5,886 bases of DNA from JAKITW01 sp041598875. GTDB lineage: Bacteria > Desulfobacterota > Desulfobulbia > Desulfobulbales > BM004. Shown one piece after another: positions 1 to 5,606 of this stretch. How positions within the stretch are numbered: the first letter of the stretch is position 1; each line of letters opens with the position of its first letter. The position numbers and the translations under genes are program-made. Below the pieces are notes generated by a model. That model saw nothing but the letters and a program-made list of their open reading frames with translations. It had not been told where the DNA came from and ran no database searches. The DNA is taken from the NCBI GenBank assembly GCA_041598875.1, contig JBFHXP010000150.1, positions 1 through 5,886 of the forward strand. Reading direction: 5' to 3'.

Positions 1-515
1 CCGTGGCCGGCACGAAGACGACCCAGGGACCAGCCTCCCACCTTCTGGTTAAGGACGGCTGCCCGCTCCTTGTAGTAAGAAAGATCCCAGCCCTGGGCCC
101 TGGCCACCGCCATTTTCACCGAAGAGATCCCCTGATTGCGGCCAATCCGCTCCAGCTCCTCCATCTCCACATTGAGATCCGGCCCCATGGAGTAGACGGT
201 CTCAACATAGGGCCGGATCGCCCTCAAAAAACGGCCAACCGCCTTCTCCTTGTCAGGAGAGGAGGGATCAAAATCAATACCGCATTTGGCGCCGTCTACC
301 CCCAGCTCACAGATCCGCATCTTGAGCGACATGTTGCGGGCCATGGAACAGAGATGCTCCCGGGAGAGGCCGGGCTGGACCCGTATCCCCCCGGCGCAGA
401 TCGAGTTATCCAGCGAATCCCGGACAAACCAGCCGGAGAAGCCTGAATCAGGATCGCGGTATTCCACGATCAGGGCCGGCGGTTTTTCAAAAAAAAGATC
501 GAGTTCGCGGAGCAT
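1..515 (-). CDS. Glu/Leu/Phe/Val dehydrogenase family protein, N-terminal part (cut by left edge)
   Basis: 171 complete codons are visible, reading leftward from an ATG at 515. The protein matches the N-terminal dimerisation/substrate domain of the ELFV amino-acid dehydrogenases, which oxidatively deaminate amino acids with NAD(P) in the cytoplasm. Seen directly: a GGIR motif (residues 42-45), K65 in SLKMRI (counterpart of the carboxylate-binding Lys), K77 in DGAKCGI (counterpart of the catalytic Lys of GGxKGG), and D113 in MGPDLN (counterpart of the catalytic Asp). The Lys that precedes GG in glutamate dehydrogenases is Ala41 here, as in branched-chain or aromatic enzymes that have a hydrophobic residue there. 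That argues against glutamate as substrate. The NAD-binding Rossmann domain lies outside the window. The start overlaps the stop of the upstream gene (TGATG), which implies coupled translation. An A8 tract (489-496, T8 in the coding sense) sits at residues 7-9. The family call is firm; the substrate is unknown. Confidence 0.85.
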   Translation of the reverse strand, partial: MLRELDLFFEKPPALIVEYRDPDSGFSGWFVRDSLDNSICAGGIRVQPGLSREHLCSMARNMSLKMRICELGVDGAKCGIDFDPSSPDKEKAVGRFLRAIRPYVETVYSMGPDLNVEMEELERIGRNQGISSVKMAVARAQGWDLSYYKERAAVLNQKVGGWSLGRLRAGH

Positions 516-1081
516 CAGCCACTACTCCGGGACAGAATGGGAATCTCCAGCTCAGGATTGCCCTCGAAAAAGGCACGGATAACCGGGGAGTCCGGATTTA
601 CCATCGATACGATGAACATCACCATGGAGCTCTTCTTGCCGAGGATCGCGTCAAGCACGGTTGGCGTATCACGGAGCATGTCATGATTCCAGCCCACCCG
701 GTGCATATGATAGGTGCCGAGGAGCATCAATCCGAGGTCAGAGCATTTCCTGCCGACCTCATTCCACTCATCCGGGTCAGCCACCCATCCCCTTTTCTCC
801 AGAGGGGTCTCGGAGCGCACCGCATGCTTCTGCATGAGATAATCCATCTGCCCCCGGAAAGGCTCCCTGGAGCGGGCATTTTTTTTGAGCGGAAAACAGG
901 CGCCCACCTCAAGGACCGCCCCGGTCCTGGTCCCGGCAACAAGCCCGTATGCCTTTTTTTCCGGGGACTCGGTACTGAGAAATTCGCCGGCAAGCTTGCG
1001 CCGGCAATGGCCGACAACCGTTTCGTGAAACTCCAGCGGCAGAATAAGGGTCATGCCGTGCTGATAAATAAGTCTGCTCAC
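515..1081 (-). CDS. JAB/MPN (JAMM)-like domain protein, variant active site
   Basis: A 188-residue cytoplasmic-looking protein with no signal peptide or membrane segment. Seen: an AYGLVAG segment (residues 44-50) resembling the first MPN strand, followed by a beta-rich stretch, then YHMH (124-127) in GTYHMHRVGWNHDMLRD. H125, H127 and D138 have exactly the HxH-x7-S-x2-D spacing of JAMM metal ligands, but the Ser is Met135. The Glu expected three residues before the GL is Lys43 (E41 is nearby). JAMM proteins are zinc isopeptidases or related hydrolases, so this may be a divergent or inactive member; that is inference. I chose the GTG start at 1081 because an AGG lies 8 bases upstream and the following residues read well. 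An ATG at 1054 (residue 10) is the alternative and has no ribosome site. It is the first gene of the minus-strand operon and its stop overlaps the dehydrogenase start. An A8 tract (879-886) encodes K66-K67-N68. Confidence 0.72.
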   Translation of the reverse strand: MSRLIYQHGMTLILPLEFHETVVGHCRRKLAGEFLSTESPEKKAYGLVAGTRTGAVLEVGACFPLKKNARSREPFRGQMDYLMQKHAVRSETPLEKRGWVADPDEWNEVGRKCSDLGLMLLGTYHMHRVGWNHDMLRDTPTVLDAILGKKSSMVMFIVSMVNPDSPVIRAFFEGNPELEIPILSRSSG

Positions 1082-1213
1082 TTCCTATACCTGATACCTG
1101 CAAAAATGTAACCATCCCGCCGCGTCCAGCGAAGCACGCCCGGGACCGGGGCCGGACAGGAGTGGAGGGCATGGAGCAAAAAACCACGCAACCCCTCTTC
1201 AACAGAGGAAAAA

Positions 1214-1242
1214 ATGATATCCCATTTGACAGAACAGTGCAA
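1214..1242 (-). promoter_or_regulatory. Candidate sigma70 promoter for the JAB/dehydrogenase operon
   Basis: Read on the minus strand: -35 TTGCAC (1242-1237), a 17-base spacer, and -10 TATCAT (1219-1214). The -10 matches the consensus at five of six positions; the -35 keeps only the TTG. Transcription would start near 1207 and give a leader of about 125 bases before the GTG at 1081. That leader contains a small CCTCT/AGAGG hairpin near its 5' end. Prediction from sequence only. Confidence 0.35.
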
Positions 1243-1293
1243 GAAACCTCTCTGCCGGAGGCCGGGAAATATGCCCCTTACCAGGAAAAGTTT

Positions 1294-1307
1294 TTTTTCG
1301 CGAAAAA
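1294..1307. repeat. Perfect 14-bp palindrome, T5-CGCG-A5
   Basis: TTTTTCGCGAAAAA is perfectly self-complementary, with a T8 run extending its left side (1291-1298). It lies immediately upstream of an extended -10-like element (1308-1316), about 50 bases upstream of the minus-strand -35 box. It could be a dimeric regulator site or simply an A/T-tract palindrome; no cognate regulator is visible. Confidence 0.4.
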
Positions 1308-1316
1308 TGGTATACT
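1308..1316 (+). promoter_or_regulatory. Possible extended -10 element
   Basis: TGGTATACT fits the extended -10 pattern TGnTATAAT at all positions but one. No good -35 hexamer lies 16-18 bases upstream (AAGTTT at 17), so any promoter would depend on the TGn motif. It would transcribe rightward with a leader of about 400 bases to the TPR gene. Confidence 0.2.
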
Positions 1317-1396
1317 GCCAACAGTGCGCCCGGCATACAGCAACAAGCCGGCAACAGGCGGCGATGAAATTTCCGTGTCCCAGCGCAGCGGAAAAA

Positions 1397-1427
1397 CCCT
1401 TCTTTCGTTGACCACGAAAACAAAGGG
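1397..1427. repeat. Imperfect dyad over the -35 box
   Basis: The arms are CCCTT (1397-1401) plus TTTCGT (1403-1408), and ACGAAA (1414-1419) plus AAGGG (1423-1427), around the 5-base centre TGACC. Eleven positions pair, interrupted by one base on the left and three on the right. The -35 hexamer TTGACC (1408-1413) sits in the centre. This could be an operator for the plus-strand operon. Confidence 0.35.
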
Positions 1428-1436
1428 ATGTAATAT
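1408..1436 (+). promoter_or_regulatory. Candidate sigma70 promoter for the TPR-yedE operon
   Basis: The -35 is TTGACC (1408-1413, five of six consensus positions), the spacer is exactly 17 bases, and the -10 is TAATAT (1431-1436). This is the best plus-strand promoter in the intergenic region. A start near 1443 gives a leader of about 285 bases before the TPR gene. The long leader leaves room for post-transcriptional control, or a second promoter may lie further downstream. Confidence 0.5.
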
Positions 1437-1452
1437 AAACAAAATACCAAGA

Positions 1453-1471
1453 GATAATGATTCTCACAAAC
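1453..1471. promoter_or_regulatory. Fur-box-like site just downstream of the promoter
   Basis: Aligned to the 19-bp Fur consensus GATAATGATAATCATTATC, this stretch matches 14 positions, including the whole left nonamer GATAATGAT. It covers about +10 to +28 of the predicted transcript, a position where a bound repressor would block transcription. The right half is poor, and the region is A/T-rich, so a chance match is possible. Confidence 0.3.
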
Positions 1472-1569
1472 TACAGCCATCCGGGGTATATGGAATAATC
1501 AGGATTTTCGTTTGAGATCAGGGGATGCGAAAAATTGTACCAGCGGCATATAGACGATATCGGATCCCT

Positions 1570-1620
1570 GCAGGCTCGCCTGCCTCCTAGAATACATTTT
1601 GATCGCGGCACAGAGATCAA
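1570..1620 (+). other. Two small inverted repeats in the leader
   Basis: GCAGGC (1570-1575) and GCCTGC (1578-1583) are perfectly complementary and would form a tight hairpin (five pairs with a CUCG loop). TTGATC (1599-1604) and GATCAA (1615-1620) form a second stem with a 10-base loop. Neither is followed by a T-run, so they are not intrinsic terminators. They match no riboswitch class I recognise. Confidence 0.3.
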
Positions 1621-1641
1621 GCGGAAAGACACGTATTCAAG

Positions 1642-1740
1642 ATGACCTGTAATAATCTCCCTTTTGTTCCGCAACACGAGACGAAGCCCGATGCCCCCCT
1701 TGATGTCTTTCCCAAAGAACCCGCACCATGGATAAACTAG
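1642..1740 (+). CDS. Possible 32-residue leader ORF overlapping the TPR gene start
   Basis: An ATG-to-TAG frame of 32 residues, proline-rich (MTCNNLPFVPQ...PAPWIN). Its last 13 bases overlap the first codons of the TPR gene. There is no strong ribosome site (a GGAAAG lies about 13 bases upstream). The argument for it is positional: the TPR gene itself lacks a Shine-Dalgarno sequence, and a short ORF ending just inside its start could supply ribosomes by re-initiation. No homologue is recognised. It may be a chance frame. Confidence 0.18.
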   Translation: MTCNNLPFVPQHETKPDAPLDVFPKEPAPWIN

Positions 1741-2249
1741 ACACCTTATCGGCGTGGGCCCTGGCCCTGCTCCTTGTCGCCGCGCTGGCGATACTCTTCA
1801 CCCAGGAGGGAGAGGCGGGCTCAAAACCGCAAATCCAGGAGACTCAGGTGCCGGCCGGATACGTCCGGCCCGAGCTCTCGCAGAAAATTTCCGTTGCCAA
1901 GGGGCTCCTTGCCAGCAATAACCTGGAAAAGGCGGAGGAACTCCTCCAGGGAATGGCTACGGATTTTCCGTATGAAGGAGATGTATTCATGCTTCTCGGT
2001 GAATTTCACATGCGGCGGCAGAATCCAATGGATGCCATGCTCGCCTTTCGTAATGCCGTGGATCTGAACCCTGATTATCTTGACAAAAAAGCCCCGGCCT
2101 TTCAGGGGAAAAAAATCAAGGTGGCGGTCGAGGAGGCGTTTTGGGTCATCCAGAAGGGACTGGAGCAGGACCCGGACAACGCCAGCCTGAAAGATACCAG
2201 GAAAACCCTCTACTATATGAAAAGAAGAATCGCCGGCAGCTGCGGGTGA
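1728..2249 (+). CDS. Membrane-anchored tetratricopeptide-repeat protein
   Basis: A 173-residue protein. Residues 7-24 form one hydrophobic helix, most simply an N-terminal anchor or uncleaved signal that places the rest in the periplasm. Two TPR-like helical hairpins follow at about 53-85 (VAKGLLASNNLEKAEELL) and 85-118 (LLGEFHMRRQNPMDAMLAFRNAVDLNPD). A third helical segment lies at about 130-160 (LEQDPDNASL). TPRs are protein-binding scaffolds, so a role assembling or docking the transport proteins encoded downstream is plausible but inferred. It is the first gene of the plus-strand operon, 17 bases before yedE. The ATG at 1728 is the only start available: an in-frame stop lies 27 bases upstream and the next Met is far inside the first TPR. 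No clear Shine-Dalgarno precedes it. The specific function is unknown. Confidence 0.8.
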   Translation: MDKLDTLSAWALALLLVAALAILFTQEGEAGSKPQIQETQVPAGYVRPELSQKISVAKGLLASNNLEKAEELLQGMATDFPYEGDVFMLLGEFHMRRQNPMDAMLAFRNAVDLNPDYLDKKAPAFQGKKIKVAVEEAFWVIQKGLEQDPDNASLKDTRKTLYYMKRRIAGSCG

Positions 2250-2266
2250 TCCTCCACGGTCTGATC

Positions 2267-3373
2267 ATGAAGCGATATTGGTTTGTCATCATGGGCGCGG
2301 TGCTGGGAATAGGCGCCTTTACCCTCTCTAAATACGGCAACCCCGCCAACACCGGCATCTGCGTATCCTGTTTCATGGAAAACGTGGCCGGCGCCATGAG
2401 TCTCCATGACAATATCCGGATGCAGTATCTTCGGCCGGAGATCATGGGGTTTGTCCTCGGCGCCTTTCTCCTTTCCCTGTTTCGCAGGGAGTTCGCCTCC
2501 ACCGGTGGCAGCTCCCCTCTGCTCCGCTTTCTGATCGGCATTTTTCTCATTATCGGCTGCTCGGTCTTTATCGGCTGTCCGGTCAAGCTCTTTCTCCGCC
2601 TGGCCGGCGGGGATATCGGCGCCATTGTCGGCCTGGCAGGCCTTACTGCCGGCATCTTTATCGGGCTTGAGTTCGTGGCCAACGGGTTCCAGCTCGGCGA
2701 AGCACGACCGACCCCCAGGGCCAATGGGTTCATCATGCCCGCGGTTATGGCATTTCTTCTGATACTCGCCTATATTCAGCCCCAATTCATTGCCACCAGC
2801 ACCAAGGGGTCAGGGGCGCAGCACGCGCCTTTTCTTCTTTCCCTGGGCGTGGCCCTTGCCATCGGCGCGCTATCGCAGCACACCAAGTTCTGTATCACCG
2901 GCGGCATTGCCCGCATCTTTCTCTGGGGGCCGCGAGAGATCATGAACTGCCCCCGGTCCACCGGGCTCCTGATCAGCATCGGCTCATTTTTCAGCTTTGC
3001 CCTGATAACCAGCATTCTCACCGGCCAGTTTTCCTTTGGCATCGAGGGCCAGCCCAGCTCCAACACCAGCTACGGCTGGGCGTTTCTCGGCATGCTGCTG
3101 GTTGGGTTCGGCTCGGTTCTGGTCCGGGGCTGTCCCCTGCGCCAGCTGGTGGCCGCCGGCCAGGGAGACAACGATGCCGGAGTCACGGTAATGGGAATGC
3201 TGGTGGGCGCGGCCCTGGTGGAAAACTGGAACCTGGGGGGGGGACCGGCAGGCACCCCGATGGAGGCCCAGATTGCCGTACTGCTGGGAATCGGCATGCT
3301 GCTGATTGTCGGCATGCTCAACAGGAGGAGAGGATATGGTATTGCAGTGGAATATCAGGCAGGCCTTGATTAG
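2267..3373 (+). CDS. yedE: YedE family putative selenium (or sulfur) transporter
   Basis: A 368-residue polytopic inner-membrane protein with about nine or ten hydrophobic segments in two related halves, as in the YeeE/YedE family. That family includes the thiosulfate uptake protein TsuA. The sequence resembles the anaerobe branch described as YedE-like selenium metabolism membrane proteins. Features: the N-terminal GNPANTGICVSCF (C32, C35), YLRPEIMGF (54-62), GCPVK (C104), KFCITGG (C209), and GCPLRQLV (C289). In TsuA, conserved membrane cysteines relay the sulfur substrate; C104 and C289 are the likely counterparts. Selenium rather than sulfur is a family-level assignment, because no yedF or selD is in the window. 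The ATG at 2267 fits the family N-terminus; a GTG at 2246 overlapping the previous stop would add seven residues. A G9 run (3235-3243) encodes G324-G326. The 3' end overlaps the next gene by 38 bases. Confidence 0.85.
   Translation: MKRYWFVIMGAVLGIGAFTLSKYGNPANTGICVSCFMENVAGAMSLHDNIRMQYLRPEIMGFVLGAFLLSLFRREFASTGGSSPLLRFLIGIFLIIGCSVFIGCPVKLFLRLAGGDIGAIVGLAGLTAGIFIGLEFVANGFQLGEARPTPRANGFIMPAVMAFLLILAYIQPQFIATSTKGSGAQHAPFLLSLGVALAIGALSQHTKFCITGGIARIFLWGPREIMNCPRSTGLLISIGSFFSFALITSILTGQFSFGIEGQPSSNTSYGWAFLGMLLVGFGSVLVRGCPLRQLVAAGQGDNDAGVTVMGMLVGAALVENWNLGGGPAGTPMEAQIAVLLGIGMLLIVGMLNRRRGYGIAVEYQAGLD
3323..3330 (+). promoter_or_regulatory. Strong ribosome binding site fixing the lipoprotein start
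   Basis: AGGAGGAG, followed by AGGAT, precedes the ATG at 3336, with 7 bases between AGGAGG and the start codon. It lies inside the end of yedE. It decides the start in favour of 3336 over an upstream in-frame start at 3306, and the resulting protein begins with a proper lipoprotein signal peptide. Confidence 0.8.
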
Positions 3374-4331
3374 CGGGACCGCCCTTTGTTTTTTGCTGGC
3401 GGCAACCGGGTGCACCAGACAACAGGAAACCGTGGAACTTTTCAGCCAGGAACTGACTGAAAACACCACATGGAAGGGCACGGTGCTCATCCATGGGGAC
3501 ATCTACGTGCCTCCGGGGGTGACCCTTACCATTGAACCGGGCAGCACGGTCAAATTCAAGCGGATTGATGAAAAAAGCCCGCAGAACATGTTTGCCGTTG
3601 ACACGCCCTACTACCCGGAAGCGGAACTGATCATCCGCGGCACCCTGATCGCCCGGGGAAACAAAAGGCAAAAAATAATCTTCACCTCGGCCGAGGTCGA
3701 CGCCCGGCCCGGCGATTGGGGCGCCATTAATTTTCTCGGCTCCAACGGCAATGTGGTGGAGCATGCGAAAATCCTTTTTGCCTACAACGGGGTCCATGCC
3801 CACGGGTCCCAGGCGACCATCCGCCACAACGAATTTGCCAACTGCGGGGTCGGTATCAGCTTCAAAAGCGAGGAGGAAACCCCGGGAGTTCCCTGGTTTG
3901 GTCTGCGCTCGAATCTCGAGATCATTGACAATGTCTTCTACAAGAACAAGGGAGGGATAGGGTTCCGCAACTCCTCCGGGGTCATCTCCCATAACGAGAT
4001 GCGGGACAACAAATTCTTCGGCATCTGGCCCAAGGAAAATTCTGATGTTGCCATCACCTATAACGAGATCAGCGGCAACAGAAAAGGAATCTACCTCTAT
4101 CAGGCCAAGGGTGTGACCATCAACCACAACAATATCTACGATAACAAGGATTACGATATCGGGGTGGCCGAGGCCCAGGATTTTGACGTCGACGCGACCA
4201 ATAACTGGTTCGGCACCATCAACGCGCAAAAAATAGAAGAAAAAATCTTCAACAAACACGATGACGACGAGATAGGCGACATTCGTCACACCCCTTTTCT
4301 GGAAAAAAGAGTGGAGTGGGAGCTGCGCTAG
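3336..4331 (+). CDS. Right-handed parallel beta-helix lipoprotein
   Basis: 331 residues. Residues 1-25 are a lipoprotein signal (N6-R8 polar start, hydrophobic 10-22, then AATG before Cys26). Thr at +2 suggests outer-membrane sorting by the E. coli rule. Residues 44-76 (TTWKGTVLIHGDIYVPPGV...TIEPGSTVKFKR) and GDWGAINF (126-133) are typical opening rungs of a parallel beta-helix. From about 160 to 293, NosD/CASH-like repeats of 21-24 residues occur, each with an Asn turn: HNEF (164), DNVF (198), HNEM (219), YNEI (242), HNNI (264), NNWFG (289). Such folds occur in carbohydrate-active enzymes and in NosD, the periplasmic accessory protein of nitrous-oxide reductase maturation. No catalytic set is evident here, so a binding or accessory role is inferred. 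It overlaps the yedE end and directly abuts the MFS gene. Confidence 0.85.
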   Translation: MVLQWNIRQALISGTALCFLLAATGCTRQQETVELFSQELTENTTWKGTVLIHGDIYVPPGVTLTIEPGSTVKFKRIDEKSPQNMFAVDTPYYPEAELIIRGTLIARGNKRQKIIFTSAEVDARPGDWGAINFLGSNGNVVEHAKILFAYNGVHAHGSQATIRHNEFANCGVGISFKSEEETPGVPWFGLRSNLEIIDNVFYKNKGGIGFRNSSGVISHNEMRDNKFFGIWPKENSDVAITYNEISGNRKGIYLYQAKGVTINHNNIYDNKDYDIGVAEAQDFDVDATNNWFGTINAQKIEEKIFNKHDDDEIGDIRHTPFLEKRVEWELR

Positions 4332-5606
4332 ATGAATAACAACCGCAAACTGACCTGGCTGACCGGCCTTTCCCATCTGATCACCCACGGCTACATGACC
4401 CTTCTTCCCGCGGTGCTCGTTGTCATTGCCGGTGAACACTCGATGAGCTTCATGGACATCGGGATCATCGCCAATATCGGGTATTTCCTCTACGGACTGG
4501 GCTCCTTCCCCGCCGGATACCTCGCCGACCGCATCGGTTCTAAACGGCTGCTTACAGTGGGCGTTTTCGGGGAGGCGACATCTTCGCTTCTGATAGGGAT
4601 CTCTCCCTCCCTGCTGACCTTTGCCCTTGCCTATGCCCTTCTTGGCCTTTTTGCCTCCATCCACCACCCGGCAGGCCTTTCCCTCATCGCCCGCAACATT
4701 GAAACCAAGGGTCGTGCCCTGGGGATACACGGAGTGCTTGGCAATATCGGCCTGATCATGACCCCGCTGCTGGCCGCATTGAGCATGTATCTCTTTGGTT
4801 CCTGGCGGGCGGCCTATATCCTCTATGGACTTCTCGGGTTAATTCTGGCGGCCGGTTTCTTCAAAATGACACTGGAAAATGAGCCAGATCTCAAATCCGA
4901 AGACCTCCTGTTCTGGAAAAGGAAAAAGGCGGTGGCTGCGCCGGAAAACAGCCTGACCGCCAATACCGCTGATTCGCCGGCCCCGGTTTTGATACTTCCG
5001 GTGGCCATGCTTCTTCTCTATGCCGGCAGCATCCTTTCCGGATTCATCTTCCGGGGATCACTTACCTTTTTCCCGACCCTGCTCCGCAAGGAAATCCACT
5101 TCATTGCCACCCATAACGAGCCGGTGGTCATCGCCGGATACGTCACCACAGCGGTCCTCTCCTTCGGCCTGGTCGGCGCCTGGTTTGGCGGCTACCTGAA
5201 CGACAAGATAAAAAGACCGGAACTGTACCCGGTTGCAATATTTATCATAGTCGCCCCCTGCCTCTATTTTATCAGCCGCTTTTCCGACACCCCCCTCCTT
5301 CTGGCCAGCTCCCTGTTCAGCCTGGTCTACTACGCCTGGCAGCCCTCACATAACTACCTCATTGCCAAGTACACCCGGAAGGCCTCCCACGGCATGGGCT
5401 ATGGCATCAATTTTTTCCTGCTTTTCGGCATCGGCTCCGTCGCCACCGCTGTGGGCGGGTATGTTACCGATGACTACGGGGTCGATCACTTCTACTGGAT
5501 CATGGCCCTGGTGGCCGCAGCCAGCCTGGTGGCCGCGCTCGGCGTTATCATGGTCCGCTCCTACCGGATCCATTTTTCCTGGCGCCTGCTCAGGGACGGG
5601 GAATAA
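4332..5606 (+). CDS. MFS transporter, Fsr (fosmidomycin-resistance)-like
   Basis: 424 residues with about 12 hydrophobic segments split by a charged central loop (about residues 178-220, NEPDLKSEDLLFWKRKKA), the usual MFS layout and length. Motif A is clear in loop 2-3 (GYLADRIGSKR, 62-72), with its degenerate twin in the second half (GGYLNDKIKR). The N-terminal SHLITHGYMTLLP (H15, H19) and the ASIHHPAGLSLIA segment resemble Fsr-like proton antiporters, so efflux is more likely than uptake; the substrate is unknown. The ATG follows the lipoprotein stop directly (TAGATG), with GGGAG ending 9 bases upstream inside the previous gene, so translation is probably coupled. It is the last gene of the operon. 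Its pairing with a YedE channel and a lipoprotein suggests one transport process, but this is inference. Confidence 0.87.
   Translation: MNNNRKLTWLTGLSHLITHGYMTLLPAVLVVIAGEHSMSFMDIGIIANIGYFLYGLGSFPAGYLADRIGSKRLLTVGVFGEATSSLLIGISPSLLTFALAYALLGLFASIHHPAGLSLIARNIETKGRALGIHGVLGNIGLIMTPLLAALSMYLFGSWRAAYILYGLLGLILAAGFFKMTLENEPDLKSEDLLFWKRKKAVAAPENSLTANTADSPAPVLILPVAMLLLYAGSILSGFIFRGSLTFFPTLLRKEIHFIATHNEPVVIAGYVTTAVLSFGLVGAWFGGYLNDKIKRPELYPVAIFIIVAPCLYFISRFSDTPLLLASSLFSLVYYAWQPSHNYLIAKYTRKASHGMGYGINFFLLFGIGSVATAVGGYVTDDYGVDHFYWIMALVAAASLVAALGVIMVRSYRIHFSWRLLRDGE

Larger units (their letters stand above)
1082..1727. other. Divergent intergenic region, about 650 bases
   Basis: This region separates the leftward JAB/dehydrogenase operon from the rightward TPR-yedE operon. 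It is more A/T-rich than its flanks. Open frames on both strands (for example 1171-1515 plus, 1078-1467 minus) lack recognisable domains and the G/C third-position bias of the neighbouring genes, so I do not call them. What it does hold is listed separately: candidate promoters in both directions, a palindrome at 1294-1307, a dyad and Fur-like site around 1397-1471, small hairpins at 1570-1620, and a possible leader ORF at 1642. I see no tRNA, rRNA or convincing intrinsic terminator. Confidence 0.6.

Noticed and set aside
1226..1231. Perfect TTGACA on the plus strand
   Set aside because: The hexamer 17 bases downstream is TCTCTG, and shifts of one or two bases give nothing resembling a -10.
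1078..1467. Minus-strand frame of 129 codons ending over the GTG start of the JAB-like gene
   Set aside because: Its Cys/Arg/Trp-rich composition resembles non-coding translation. It spans the predicted promoter of the operon and has no recognisable domain. The GTGA overlap is probably accidental.
1171..1515. Plus-strand frame of 114 codons with a good AGGAG eight bases before its ATG
   Set aside because: Third codon positions show no clear G/C bias, unlike the neighbouring genes. No domain is recognisable, and the best rightward promoter lies inside it. I treat it as chance, although the ribosome site makes it the best of the intergenic frames.
3318..4730. Very long antisense open frame (470 codons) opposite the lipoprotein and MFS genes
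   Set aside because: It lies opposite two genes with clear protein families and strong start signals. In GC-rich coding DNA such stop-free antisense frames arise from codon bias.
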